From Enoplosus armatus (taxonomy: Eukaryota; Chordata; Actinopteri; Centrarchiformes; Enoplosidae), in NCBI RefSeq assembly GCF_043641665.1, contig NC_092184.1:20845108-20909107 (forward strand): a DNA stretch of 64,000 nt. The letters are read 5' to 3'. Positions 13,074-24,856 of this stretch are shown here, piece after piece. A program made the translations under genes and the position numbers. The notes under the pieces are model-generated. The model did not search any database. It worked only from the letters and a program-made list of their open reading frames with translations, and had not been told where the DNA came from. Positions within the stretch are counted from its first letter, which is position 1. Each line of letters opens with the position of its first letter.

Positions 13074-16000
13074 GTAAGAGGCTGCTGAGGTTTGTCTGTC
13101 TGTGTGTGTTTATTTTAGGCACAAATATCATTCATAATAGCAAGAACTGTGGGCTTTTCCTTGGCTGAATTCCACTTTGTGTCCTCAACCCGTCCCTGAA
13201 CCGACAACACTAAAAGTTTCACTCTTGATGTAGGTGGAGAGTAAAAAGTGTGAATTTTCTCACACTGGAGACTCCCATCACAGTAGAAAATACAGCTCAC
13301 AAAACAATTTCAACACAAGGTCCATTTATTAGCTGCTCTGGAGCTTTCAAACACATCCTGCAATCAACAGCAGTCGATGTTTGCCCAGTTGTGATTGAAT
13401 TGTATTTGTTCACATTTCTTTAGGGACTTCTCATCCGTGTTGGCTTAAGTTCATTCCCGACCTTGGAAACAGTTGTTCTTGGAAACAGTCTCACCACATG
13501 GTCCATAGCTTTCATTTATATTATTACACTCAAGATATTTCACATCTCTCTATTTATACTATTGATTAAGAGGGAAAAGAATAAACCACCTTTAACTTAC
13601 ATAGGGTTTGCTATCTATAGTACTAACAAGATAATGAATGATTACTGGAGTGTCCTACGAAAGGTTTAGACTGTTAAATCCTCATTTGAGCAACGGAGAC
13701 CACATGCATGGAATGAAACAGAAATAGACTTTTTAGAACAGATATATTACAGATGTGGGAGGTTCAGTGATTCACAGAAACAGTACTGTGTCAAAGTTAT
13801 ATAGTTAGATGTTCTATTTGCACTACGATTGAGTGTAAGTGCATGTGTGTTAAAGGATGTGGATGTGTATACGGCTTGGAAGAAGAGAGAGAAAGTTTGT
13901 TTGGAGATTTTGAGGTTTTGAGACGTCATCAAAAGGTCAGCAACTTTAGGTCTGTTTGCTGTGTGGTTGTGGAGTGATGAACAGAGGTTATGACCCCAAT
14001 AAATGGTACTGTCAGTCTACTTGGTACAAGATTTCTTTAATCCTGGGCACATGTTTAAATCATGTAACAGTCCAGCTCTGGTGATGCTCGAAAGGTGTAA
14101 AAGGGGTGTCTTACAACAGGAAGCCCTCTTGGCCAACTGTAATGGGACCTCAAAATGAACAGCATGATAAATCTGACCAGTTTGTGGCCCATTTATCTCA
14201 CCATTTGTGTCTGAATGGACAAGAATGTGACTGTAGAAATACAAAAAAGTCCAAGAGCAATGAGCAAATAGTTTCTATGATGGAAACAGGAAAAGAAATG
14301 CTAACCACTTAGTTTGCTATCAAATCTCTCACACTGGCCACAGTTTCCTCTTCCTGATGACGTCTATCTTAGTGAGAACTGGGCATGTGGAGGTCACCTG
14401 GCTTGTGATCATTGCAAATGATGAAACACACTGTGTGGTAGAATGAAGCCATTTAAATCATCCCATGGAGCTTTCAGTTTAACTGAACGTTTTTGATTTA
14501 TTTTATAATTTTCATTATAAAATAAATCTCTGTAGATTCTCTAAAGCTCTATATCTTCCCTTGAATCATTTATAAATTATAATCATTTGCAGTACATCAG
14601 TTATTTTACTCGTATGTTTAATTGTCAATTTTGATTTAGTTATTTCAAATAGTGTTATACTGTTTGCTTGAACTCGTGTCATGCAAAATACAGTACGCTG
14701 CACAAAGATGACGATGATTGTTGACTGAGCTGAAACATGCAGGTGTTTAGAGGGAGTGTATATGAGAGGGATTACATGGAGGTTAAGCTTCTTCATCATA
14801 ATAGCTGCTGAAAGTTTCCATCCCAGGTGGCACACAAACAGCTTAGCATGACACAGTTGACAGCAGCGTAATATCAGAAATTGAACTGTAAGGCTGCGCA
14901 CATTCACAAGTGGGTCAAAAATGATAGCATCCTCCCAAAGCTGATCCTGTTTAGACGAGGACAGGGCGTCCTCGTTTGACGGCTGTGCAAACTGGCTTAG
15001 TGTTTCTTCATTTGTCATATTATACAATGAACTTAAGCATGTTGATAGGAACGCTGAGCCTGACATCTGCCACATTAAGGCAGTCAGAGAGAAAAAAGTC
15101 TGCTAAAATCAATTCGGATCAATTCTATTCAGAGCAGAGAGAGAGAGGGAGGGAAACACACTGATGCAATTCTTGAAATTCACAATTGTTGAAATGATTC
15201 TTCCTGTATCTAATACACCCAAAGGAACCAAATAGCCTTGCTGGTGTCAGACATAAGACATTATGTATTTTATAACCACTTTTAGACCATGTGTGCAGCT
15301 GGTGAGACCTTCAACATATTGTACACTTACTGTACTACTTGATCTGAATCTTATTGAATGCTTCTCAAACTGGCTACCTCAGAGCAGACATTTACATCAG
15401 CTTGTAGATGGCTTCTGTTATGGCAGACATAAGTGCGTACTAGCATGTAACCAAAATAAAGAATAAACTATAAAAGGGTTCAAGTACTGCATATCTTAGA
15501 ACAAGACTAAAAGTCTACAGCCAAACTAGCAGCTTTGTGAGGCTGCACTTTGCATGCCAACATACTCACAATGACAGTGCTAACATGCTGATGTTTAGCA
15601 ACCATCTTAGTTCAGCGTTAGCATGCTAACATTTGCTAATTAGCACTAAACACAAAGTACAGCTGAGGCTGGCATAAAACAAAGTAGGTCATGCTAGCCA
15701 TGTATCGGTATGTATTATTTAATTCATTTACAGTGATAGATAAATAGTGCAGTATATACTAGGTCACATACATAATGACATACAGTGGATCTGCTGTATA
15801 TTTAGACCCTTTTTCTGCTTGACATCTTCTTGTTCTCTACCTAAATATTTCAGTGTATTTCCAGGAGCACTTTCAAAATAGTTTGATTTATCTCCTTAGC
15901 TTGACGTAGCATGTGACTGGTGCTGCTGTTAGCAAATAACAAGTACCCGACACAGGGTCTAAAAACAGAAGGACTAGAGATTAGATCAGTCTTTCAACTG

Positions 16001-17390
16001 AAATTTAATTTAAGCGTAAGCAAGATTTAACAGATTGTGTCATTACACGATGGCCTCTGAATGACAACAAACCATGATTGGTACTTATGGAGAGAGGAGA
16101 GACACTAAGACACAGTGAGAGAAAGAGAGCGGGAGCAGGAGAGAGGGATAAAAAGAGGATTCGGACAGATCCTCAGTCCTTCTTAATCCCCTGTCGGCTT
16201 TTCTGGAGACCATAAACAGATTGACGTTGGATGTGGACACAGGCTCATGCATGTAACTGAAGCAAGTGCCTACTTTAAGGATACTGGGGACGCAACATGC
16301 TGTCTGATAAAGGTCACAGGATCAGGGCTTGGCTAAAAGATAACAGAGGTGACTTGGTGTTTTTCACACCAAATAGTGCAAATAGTGGCTGTGAGGGGTT
16401 ATATAGGGGTTTTCAAAGGCTCACAGCTCTTTGTCAGAGTTGACAGACCCAAAACATCACATTTGTCCTGTCAGGCTTCCTGTCAGAAAATAAAATATGA
16501 GCGTCAGAGGACATAATCCATTTTAGTATCAAACCCTATTTGAGTTCTGCGCTAATCCGGACAGTGTGTTTCAGTGTGTGTGTGTTAGGAGAATCACACA
16601 CTCATGGTTCACATAGTCAGACCAGCTTTGGCCAATCAGATGTAGGACAGAAATCTCTAATTAATCTAGTACGTTGGATACTGTTATACTGGTGTAAATC
16701 AGCTATGATGACACAGGGACGCGGGTAGGGAGGTGATGTTATTTCATATAAAACCAGATGAAGTGATTTCATCTAGTGGTTTTGTTTTTTTGAGTTTTTG
16801 ACTAGCATGTGATCATTTAGAGAGGCGTATGATCCGAGAGTGATAAAGTCACTGGAATGAAATAATTCATCCAAAACTAATACTGTTTCTCAGTATTAAC
16901 CAAAGAGCCATCCTCAGCAGACAAACTATTAGCTTAATGCATTAAGGCCAATCCACTTCTTAGGTTTTTAAATGTATTCTAAAGAAATTTATTTGGCATT
17001 TCTACTGTTGCAGTAAAATTTATTTCAATGACTTCCTGAATGGGATTTCTATGGGTTTCTACAGGGATACCCAAGGAGTTTATGCATCTGAATTGGCTGT
17101 AATGGGATTTCAAGGAGGGTTTTAAAGTCTTCTAAAGTCTGCACTTCTAAAGCAAAAGGATTATGAAAATGGGGCTCTTTTGAGGTCCCATGAGAAATTC
17201 AAGGTCTAATGTAATGCTACTAGAGTTCTACAAAACTTGCTCTATGGGGATTTTTGGAGTTCTACAGTCTTAAAAGGATTTTTAGGAGGATTAAAATACT
17301 AAAAAGAGATTTCTTACAGGGAAGAGAAGGTTTCCACACTGGGTTTATGGCACTTGCTCATTTACAGTGTTTCTTTGTTTCCCGCTGCAG
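13074..17390 (+). other. putative intron 1 of the LBH-domain gene
   Basis: No coding exon recognised. Contains an interspersed repeat at about 15535-15685 and a TATA-like GGATAAAAAG at 16147-16156 in a purine-rich block, which could be an alternative promoter. A 169-codon minus-strand frame at 14566-15075 shows no family features. Confidence 0.4.
15535..15685. repeat. interspersed teleost repeat, fragment
   Basis: Contains the block GTTAGCATGCTAACATTTGC followed by TAATTAGCACTAAACACAAA and GTACAGCTGAGGCTGG. The same block occurs reversed near 29925-29980, so this is a dispersed family represented twice in the window. I know it as a very common percomorph repeat; its class is not determined here. 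Confidence 0.7.
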
Positions 17391-17394
17391 AGAG

Positions 17395-18847
17395 ATGGAG
17401 GAGATGGGCGGTCAAGATCCAAACTGTGAAGACCTGCAAAGGAAGGACCAAAGACTGCCGTTCCAGGTATGTTCCATCATCACACTGTGACCAGACTTGT
17501 TCAAATTATTATTTAAGTGTTGCAACCCAATTTATCACATCAAGACAACATAATAGTTTCAGGCAAAATGTAAATTTCATGTTACTTAATTTATTTTAAA
17601 ACAGGTTGGTCATAAAATGCTAGACAGTGGTGACACAAATGCCGATAAAAACAAGGATTAAAAACAACAAGACACAATAAGCACACAAAATCCAAGGTCC
17701 AGACATTGCGTAGGTGTGTGTGTGTGTGTGAGGGAGAGAGAAAACTGTAGGATTAGTCAATATGAGAGTGGTCAAAACTGGACAATATACCAAAATCATT
17801 TCTTCTAGCACTGACGTATTTTTCTGTAAACCAAACTTACTTTTAGTATGACTTTTCTGCTCAATTCTCAGTCAGCTCCCCCCCCCCTTTTGCTCCAGAT
17901 CTTCCCTGACCCTGTTGAGGTTGTCCTGGGCCCAGAGACCACCTTGAACAGCCTGGACCACGACCACGAGAAGGAGCGTCTACCCTCCATCGTTGTGGAA
18001 CCCACAGAGGTGAGCGAGGTGGAGAGCGGAGAGCTGCGCTGGCCTCCAGAGAACATGGACATGGAGGAAGACGAGGAGGACCTGTTCTTGGAGCAGTGCA
18101 TCCCCCCGGCCAACATCGCAGACTGGGGAGAAGAGGAAGAGGAAGAGGAGACGTCAGTTATACTGAACCAGCAGCAAGGCTTGACACTCATTGGTGAGTT
18201 GAACATGTTATCATACTCTCTGCTTTACACTCCCTCTTTGATAAACACCCTAATGTTCTGCTTGGCTGCCTGTAGTTTGCTAGAACATGTTCGTTTTCTG
18301 TAGCCGTCACTTATTTTTGGTTATCACACAGAGTCAGCATTTTTATGCTCACTTCTCACATTTTGGGTGGGAAAATGTGTGTGTGAGTGAACTACTACCC
18401 AGACTGGATGCAGCTGAGCTGAGAAATGGCACTGCTACCATAAACCACAGAACAGCATAGGATTACAGCAGACTATCACACAGTCAGCATTTCCATGACG
18501 CCTTGTTTCTCTCATTTTTGGTGGGAAAGTGTGTGTGTGAATATTCTATTTCATAATACCTTATTACTGTATAGGTGGTGACGTATACACTTGGAAACAC
18601 CCAAAACACCATAATCGCTTAGCAAACACGTTAACAACCAAAGTCCTACTGGCGTCTTTTAGTAACCACATACATTATACTCCAGCTCCCACTTTCAATG
18701 TACAATGAGTGCCAAATGTTTGATGTGAAATGTTTGAAAAACACAACATAAAGACGATGTACTTTTCTTTCTGCAGACCTTCAGTCGGATGCTTTTAGAG
18801 ACGACACCCCAACGCTTCCACCGAGCAGCGCTCCGGCCCTCAACTGA
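17395..18847 (+). CDS. LBH-domain protein (limb bud and heart family, lbh/lbhl-like)
   Basis: Three coding exons: 17391-17466 (ATG at 17395), 17899-18193 and 18777-18847, giving 145 aa with matching phases. LBH proteins are small acidic, largely disordered nuclear cofactors acting in Wnt-linked limb, heart and epithelial development. The family core is unmistakable: QIFPDP at about residue 24, then LPSIVVEPTE and EVESGELRWPPE. The start MEEMGGQD aligns with the internal MEEIG of mammalian LBH, so the extra N-terminal residues of that protein are absent or in an unseen exon. Unlike classic LBH (about 105 aa) it has a longer insert between QIFPDP and LPSIVV and a C-terminal extension: a Glu-run (EEEEEEE, about residue 105) and a separate last exon ending PPSSAPALN. 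It may be a fish paralogue rather than the orthologue of human LBH, so no symbol is given. It points toward c5ar1. Confidence 0.88.
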
Positions 18848-19641
18848 CTTCCCCTCAGATGGCCCCGAGAGGAAACATCCTGACATTAAGTATGACAACA
18901 ACTATGACAAAACATAGCAACCTGGAGTTTGACAGTGACAGATGATGCAAAGCGTGAACTGAGGGCCAATGTTGACGAAGAGGAGAAAACACAAACACTG
19001 ATAAACAGCTACACGCCAACAGTGACATTTATGTCCATATTTATATCAGTGTGTACAAGAAGAGCCATACAGACATGTCTGCACACATTGACGCATGAAC
19101 AGGGCCACAAATACATAAACACACATTCTCAGACCCGCACAAGTCAGCTTTCTGACGCTGGTGACAGATTTGAGCAACATGGTATTTTTACTGTATTTTT
19201 TTTTAACTGTTAGGGAAACTTTTGCTGATGTTGTGATTTGGTGTTTCATTTCCCTTGTTATTTCGTAACTTTTAAGGCCTCAGTGATATCATAGGGCTGA
19301 AAGAGAACATCCTGCCGTGGCAACAAATTTTCACACAAATCACAAATCGATTGTCTCATCGAACGTCACGCAAATGACTAATGCTGACTAATTGCTGTGA
19401 TCTTTAAATACAACCCCCCCCCCCCCTTTGCTGGACAGCATTGGACGTTCAGTTTGCTTGTCATGCTTGTTGAACCAAAAAACACGGAGGGCAGCTTTAA
19501 TTGCTTTTCACAACAACAGCTGTAGGCGCAATAGAATAGTAGGTGTGTAATAAAACTCTGATTTGTGTGTAGGCTGATTTGTGAATAACTTGTATATATG
19601 GAAAAGTTGTGTTACTGTAAAATGATTATTATGAATTTGAC

Positions 19642-19647
19642 AATAAA
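19642..19647 (+). promoter_or_regulatory. poly(A) signal of the LBH-domain gene
   Basis: AATAAA about 800 bp after the stop codon at 18847, followed by a T-rich stretch. This gives a 3' UTR of roughly 0.8 kb. Another AATAAA lies at about 20860. Confidence 0.5.
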
Positions 19648-20116
19648 GTATTTTGTCCCACTAATACAGGAATTTAATTTAATTTGTGGTGCTGGGGGTT
19701 TATATCATTTCTTATATGATACTTGTTCTGGAATCTAAACTACAGAAGTATCTCATGCAAAATGTGCAAATTACATTGATAACCATCTACAAACTCTGAC
19801 ATACTGAATCATTTTTGCTTTTGTTCCATGCAACATTTTTGTTATTTCAGGTTTTCATATACCCTTATTATTCTTTAGTAATGTGAAACATATTTAAATT
19901 TGCAGCACTTGCTAGGACGCTTAAAGTTGTCCATCAAACGGGCCAGCGTTTGTGGTGATGCTTCATGGGGAAGTGAGAGTAAAACCTTCTCACAACATGA
20001 TGTTCAAGATGAGATAAGATTGAACTTTATTCACCGCATGCACGGAAGTGTCTCAACAGCAAAGGTATGTATAGATGAGCAACAAGATTACTCTATACAT
20101 AAAAGGGAAGCATCAA

Positions 20117-20452
20117 CCCTGTAACGCCAAGTGTATCATATTTGATACCTGAGTTTTTGAGACCTCTACGTCATCAGTGTGATTTTTTTTTTCCTGAAAA
20201 ACCTGATGTATACAGTCAGACACATGCAGTGCACCACAAGAAACTGAAGCCCAGGCAGAAACCCATGCCCCTGCGAAGGTTTCAAGCTGCTGTTGGCACC
20301 TCTCTCACAAGTGCAGGAAAGGGCAAAATCAAGTGTGGCAGACCACTATCCTCTCCAGAAGCAGGAGGAACACCTCCCCCCGCAAAAGGCCAACCTCTAG
20401 TGTGCCCCCTGATGTGAGAAAGGATGGCATTGAAACTTCAAAGCTTAATGGG
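20117..20452 (+). mobile_element. piggyBac-like remnant with transposase C-terminal coding trace
   Basis: Plus-strand frames read LRRFQAAVGTSLTSAGKG, then CGRPLSSPEAGG, and after a frame change RPTSSVPPDVRKDGIE. This order (a RRF..V...L block, a basic GRPS block, a Pro-rich run, then DVRxDGI) matches the region near the end of many piggyBac-type transposases. The outer bases fit the class: CCC at 20117 preceded by TCAA, and GGG at 20450-20452 followed by TTAA, the piggyBac target site. At 336 bp with at least one frameshift it is an internally deleted, dead copy. Confidence 0.5.
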
Positions 20453-20931
20453 TTAAAAATGTTGTGTTTTATATGTTTTTGTACAAAAATGATACAAATT
20501 AAAACTCATATGCAAATTGATATTTAATTTCTTTTTTAAAAATTTGTCAGAAGGTTCAATAAACACTCCAGTTGGCAATTGTTTCATGGTTCAGGCTTTA
20601 GTGTCTTGTGCCTGTCAAATATAGAGAATCATATAGATATATGTATATATATATAGATATATACATACTTCAGCTCTTCATATCATATTTAAAGCAACAG
20701 CAAAATGTTTATGAGGGTTTATTCTGAGGTGTGATACAACGTGTCTTGTGTTGTCATTATTTAACATTTACTATCCTTTTGAAATATGTATAGGTCTCTC
20801 TTATTAATGCTAATATTGGATTAAGACATGGTACATTATACCACGATCTTTGTATTGATAAATAAAGCTTATATTGTAAAAACTACTACATTTTACTTTG
20901 ACTTTATCTGGTGAATGCTTTTATTTAATCT

Positions 20932-21184
20932 TTCCTTTAAATTCAACTTTTTTTTCCAAGGAAGACAACATGTCTTAATTCGCGTGTTCATTTAGCCTTC
21001 GTAGGAATATTGTGCAAGTGTGTGTGTGTGTGTGTGTGTGGTGTGGAGGGTATAAAACCTTTCTAAAAGCAGAACAGCTCCATAACTTCATTCTAGCAGT
21101 GTGGGTGCAACCTCAACAGGCAACTGAATCTGTAAGTGGAAATATCAGCAAAATCTAATTTCTAAATAAAAAGTTTTAAATATT
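20932..21184 (+). promoter_or_regulatory. c5ar1: c5ar1 promoter, noncoding exon 1 and donor (copy 1)
   Basis: TATAAAA at 21051-21057; the first exon should start near 21080 and ends at 21131 before the donor GTAAGT. Exon 2 begins at 21377 after an ACAG acceptor, 12 bp before the start codon. A (GT)n tract of about 24 bp (21018-21041) lies just upstream of the TATA box. The whole segment is repeated at 22598-22871. Confidence 0.8.
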
Positions 21185-21388
21185 ACTGTAACTACATTTT
21201 TACATATTTACAAGATAATTAATGTCATCATGTGTTATGACTGTGCTGGGCTAATTCAGTTTGACATGAAACATTTGTCTCACATCAAATATACCTTTAA
21301 TGTTTATTTATAATGTTCATTGAAGCATGCTAAAAAGGTTATAACGCTGTATGTTTGACAACTTTCCCACCTACAGTTTCAGCCAACC

Positions 21389-22438
21389 ATGGATTACTAT
21401 GACTATAACTTAGACGATTTGGCTGACTTTAACATGACTGACTTTAATTACACACTGCCTGAGATTCATCACACTCTGACCCCGGACATTCAACCGATCC
21501 AGATAGCGGCTCTGGTCTTCTACGGCCTTGTGTTCCTGCTGGGTGTGCCGGGAAACGCTCTGGTGGTGTGGGTGACGGGCTTCTGCATGCCCCGCTCTGT
21601 CACCTCCCTGTGGTTCCTCAACCTCGCGCTGGCTGATCTTCTGTGCTGCCTCTCCCTCCCTCTGCTCATGGTCCCTCTAGCCCATGACGACCACTGGCAC
21701 TTTGGCCCGCTGGCCTGCACACTGGTCAAAGGCCTGTTTTACCTGGTGATGTACTGCAGCGTCCTGCAGCTGGTCCTGATCAGCGTGGACCGCTGGATGC
21801 TGGTCAGCAGACCCGTGTGGTGTCAGAACAACAGGCGACCGAAGCAGGCTGCCTGCGTGTGCGTTGCGGTCTGGTGCCTGGCCCTGGTGGGCAGCATCCC
21901 CCAGTTTGTGTACACCCAGGAGATCACAGCGGGTGAAGACAAGCGAGAGTGCCTGATAGTGTTCACTCTCGTCAGCGCCTGGCTCGTCACCTCCTACCGC
22001 TTCCTGCTGGGATTCTTGCTCCCTTTCCTGGTCATTGTGGTCTCTCACTGTGTGGTCTACAAGCGGGCAGAGAGTGGGCTGTCGCGTGGTCGGACCCGCT
22101 CCAAGCGGACACTGAGGGTGATCGTCGCTGTGGTGCTGAGCTTTTTCCTGTGCTGGCTCCCCTTACACATTGTGGACTTCCTCCTGTTGGTTACCCCTCG
22201 GAATTCCCCCTCCAGCCCACACATTTACCTGGCACACGTTTTGTCCCTGTGCCTGGCATATTTCAACAGCTGCCTCAACCCTCTGCTCTATGTGTGTCTG
22301 GGCCGGGGCTTCAAGGACAGCATGAACCGCTCCCTGCGCAACATGCTCAACTTCATCAGCGAGGACCCTACGAGCAGAGTGAGCATCACTAACGACACCA
22401 AGAGCTCGAGCACTGGAAAGGACACGACTAAAATCTGA
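21389..22438 (+). CDS. c5ar1: C5a anaphylatoxin chemotactic receptor 1
   Basis: A single coding exon of 349 aa, a class A seven-transmembrane receptor for complement fragment C5a, which recruits and activates myeloid cells. The N terminus is acidic and tyrosine-rich (MDYYDYNLDDLADFNMTDFN), the type that is tyrosine-sulfated to bind C5a, with N-glycosylation sequons NMT and NYT. Visible receptor landmarks: GNALVVWV in TM1, NLALADLLCCLSLP in TM2, conserved Cys in LACTLVKG before TM3, DRWMLVSRPVWCQ at the end of TM3 (compare DRF..PIWCQ in mammals), FFLCWLP in TM6 and NPLLYVCLG in TM7. The intact DR argues for C5AR1 and against the G-protein-uncoupled C5AR2. The tail is Ser/Thr-rich. Its 5' UTR is split by an intron (21132-21376). 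It is convergent with dact3. Paralogue letter unknown. Confidence 0.93.
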   Translation: MDYYDYNLDDLADFNMTDFNYTLPEIHHTLTPDIQPIQIAALVFYGLVFLLGVPGNALVVWVTGFCMPRSVTSLWFLNLALADLLCCLSLPLLMVPLAHDDHWHFGPLACTLVKGLFYLVMYCSVLQLVLISVDRWMLVSRPVWCQNNRRPKQAACVCVAVWCLALVGSIPQFVYTQEITAGEDKRECLIVFTLVSAWLVTSYRFLLGFLLPFLVIVVSHCVVYKRAESGLSRGRTRSKRTLRVIVAVVLSFFLCWLPLHIVDFLLLVTPRNSPSSPHIYLAHVLSLCLAYFNSCLNPLLYVCLGRGFKDSMNRSLRNMLNFISEDPTSRVSITNDTKSSSTGKDTTKI

Positions 22439-22597
22439 GCGTGTATTGACTCTGATAAACTGCGCAGAGTGTTCTTATAAAAGGGTTGAAATGCTCATAG
22501 CTGTGCTACAGTTCAGCAGGAGTGGACTCACCACTGCGTTTCACTATTTCACAACTGTGTTTAGAATGAATTGTTTGACACATACTGGTCATGCATT

Positions 22598-22871
22598 TTC
22601 CCTTTAAATTCAAACTTTTGTTCCAAGGAAGACAACACGTCTTAATTCGCATGTTCTTTCAGCCTACGTAGGAATATTGTTCCGAATGATTATTATAATA
22701 ATAACTGTAATTATAAGGACGTGTGTGGCGTGGAGAGTATAAAGCCTACCTAAAAGCAGAACACATCCATAACTTCCTGCTAGCAGTGTGGGTGCAACCT
22801 CAACAGGCCACTGAAACTGTAAGTGGAAATATCAGCAAAATCTAATTTCTAAATAAAAAGTTTTAAATATT
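22598..22871 (+). repeat. duplicated c5ar1 promoter and exon 1 (copy 2, orphan)
   Basis: Repeats 20932-21184 in the same orientation starting 160 bp after the c5ar1 stop codon. Shared parts include the upstream block around AAGGAAGACAACA, the TATA box (TATAAAG at 22738-22744), the exon with GTGTGGGTGCAACCTCAACA, the GTAAGT donor (22819) and 50 bp of intron. The (GT)n tract of copy 1 is replaced here by unrelated AT-rich sequence. Similarity ends at about 22871, inside the intron; no second receptor exon follows in the next 2 kb. Confidence 0.9.
22851..22856 (+). promoter_or_regulatory. candidate c5ar1 poly(A) signal inside the duplicated segment
   Basis: AATAAA about 410 bp after the c5ar1 stop codon; it is the first such hexamer downstream. 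It lies in the intron part of the duplicated promoter segment, and the equivalent hexamer is also in intron 1 of c5ar1. Confidence 0.35.
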
Positions 22872-24856
22872 TGCAAGTGCAAACACGCCAACTCAGCTGT
22901 TTTAATGGACTTTTTTTGTGCTGGATTTTTGCTGAGGCAGTTTGGTTGTATGTACAGATGTTATCGGGAATGAGTCAGAATTGCAACTCAGGAACTATTG
23001 GCCAATCTGAAATTCCAGTGACCAAAACCCTTAACACTTCTGTTTTTTTGTTCCCACATGAGGATCATCTCAAACTGCGTTTCTGTGTATTTCTGTTATT
23101 AATAAGAATGCAGAAACGTTGTTATCTATACAAGTACTTCTCTTTATGTGTTATAATTCAGGTTGTTTGCAATTACGGAGATAAAATTAATGTTATTTTA
23201 TATTATCAACAACTAATAATTCGTTCTCGTAACATGTAACAGAAACTTTTCCATAGTGACAAATCTCTGATGCTGGATGGCCAAAGTGCATGTAGATGGT
23301 GAGCTCTAGTCTAGTTTGTTTTAGTGTGACAGACTCTAAAGACAATAGGTAAGACTAGAGAAGATGTTTAACAGGTTAAATGAGCTTTAGTTATGTTTGC
23401 AGGTTTATCAAATACATGCATTTCAGTCAAATGCAAAATTTAGCAAATTCACACTTTTTCTTTAACCTATTGTCTATTATATATTTATGTTAATTTATGA
23501 TGTTTTAGACTGATCTTGTTGTACCAGGCCCACAGCATTTAAGAATAAACAAAACAATAAAAATGTGTTAAAGTACCAAAATTAAGAGCAAATGTGCCTT
23601 TATTTACAAACTACATTCATTCCAAACAAGGCCACATGATGGTATATACATATTCACAAGAGTGTCTGAGTCTGTGTCCCTGTGATTCAAAGAGTCTGTG
23701 CACTTACACATTCTGTATGTGCATGCATGCATGTACACTGGTCCCTCGCTATGGCCTCTATTAAACCCCTTCCTGACTCACAGACATCTGTTTATGCTCA
23801 TTGGTCCCTAAAGCAGCTGGCAGAAAAAAGAGAAGCTGAGTCTGTTGAACCATAAAGATAAGGATGTTTTGAGACTGTAGGAAAACCAAATGTAAACATA
23901 GATTTGCACTATTACACGTTTGTTCATGCCTGCAAGAATGAGATATTTTTCTACAGGGTGTTGGCTATGTGCAGGACTCATCCTTGCTCTAAAGCTTCAA
24001 GTCTTACCGCACACTAACATTTTAGTAATGCTTTATTTTATGGGTCTGTAATTTCCGAATAAGATCTCCAAGAAGTTTCATGGAAAGAACTGTGTAATTT
24101 GGTACTGATTTGTGGGGAAAATAGAGACAGTGGTACACTCCAGTTAATTCATTCAAATTCATTGGTAACGTAACTTTGTGAGGCTTTTAGTCAGGGAACA
24201 GCAGGTCAGCTAACCATGCAAAATGTGAAATTCTGAGCATAACGTTTCCAATAATAACTGAATATGAATATTTGAATATTGGGTTTAAATGGAGCTGTTC
24301 TTTCAAGGAAACCTCCTGAGAAATTATTGGGAAAATCTGGAGAAAATATACCCAAAGTTCTTAGAAAAGTCAGTACCGTAAAATACTTTTTATCTAATTT
24401 CTGGAGTTTGGCGTTTAGCATAGCTTGAAGCTTTTGACTGTGTACCCATTAGCTGTGCAGACCTGCATTTGGCCAACTCTACACTGTAGGAATTAATTAA
24501 CCAGAAATCTGTGATTAATTAACTGTAAGGCCAACAGACATCAAGAAAAACTGGCAGCATATTCAATCACTTAGCTTCAATGCTGTCCATGTCACAATGT
24601 AACTTTGCATCACATCAATTAGAGCAGGATCATGCCCATTAGTCTAGTGTGTGATGGTTGCCAACTACAAGATAAATTCGACCAGATACTACAGACAGAT
24701 GATCTCTAGCAGATCTTTAATCATGCCCATTAATGTAAATGTCTCTCACTAAGAACATAATGTAATTAGAGGTAGGTAGAATACAAAGACAGTTTTGCTC
24801 TGACAACGGCTTTTCATCACAGTAGTTATGGGTTTAAATCAGGTCTGACCACTTCC
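22872..24856. other. c5ar1-dact3 intergenic and dact3 3' UTR
   Basis: No exon recognised. On the minus strand an AATAAA lies at about 23598-23604 and another near 24030, so the dact3 3' UTR probably runs about 0.8-1.3 kb left of its stop codon. A 122-codon plus-strand frame at 22871-23239 shows no receptor or other family features. Confidence 0.5.

Noticed and set aside
14566..15075. 169-codon minus-strand open frame
   Set aside because: Composition is that of AT-rich noncoding DNA; no domain, no splice context.
21677..22048. Long minus-strand and shifted plus-strand frames across c5ar1
   Set aside because: Shadows of the GC-rich receptor coding exon.
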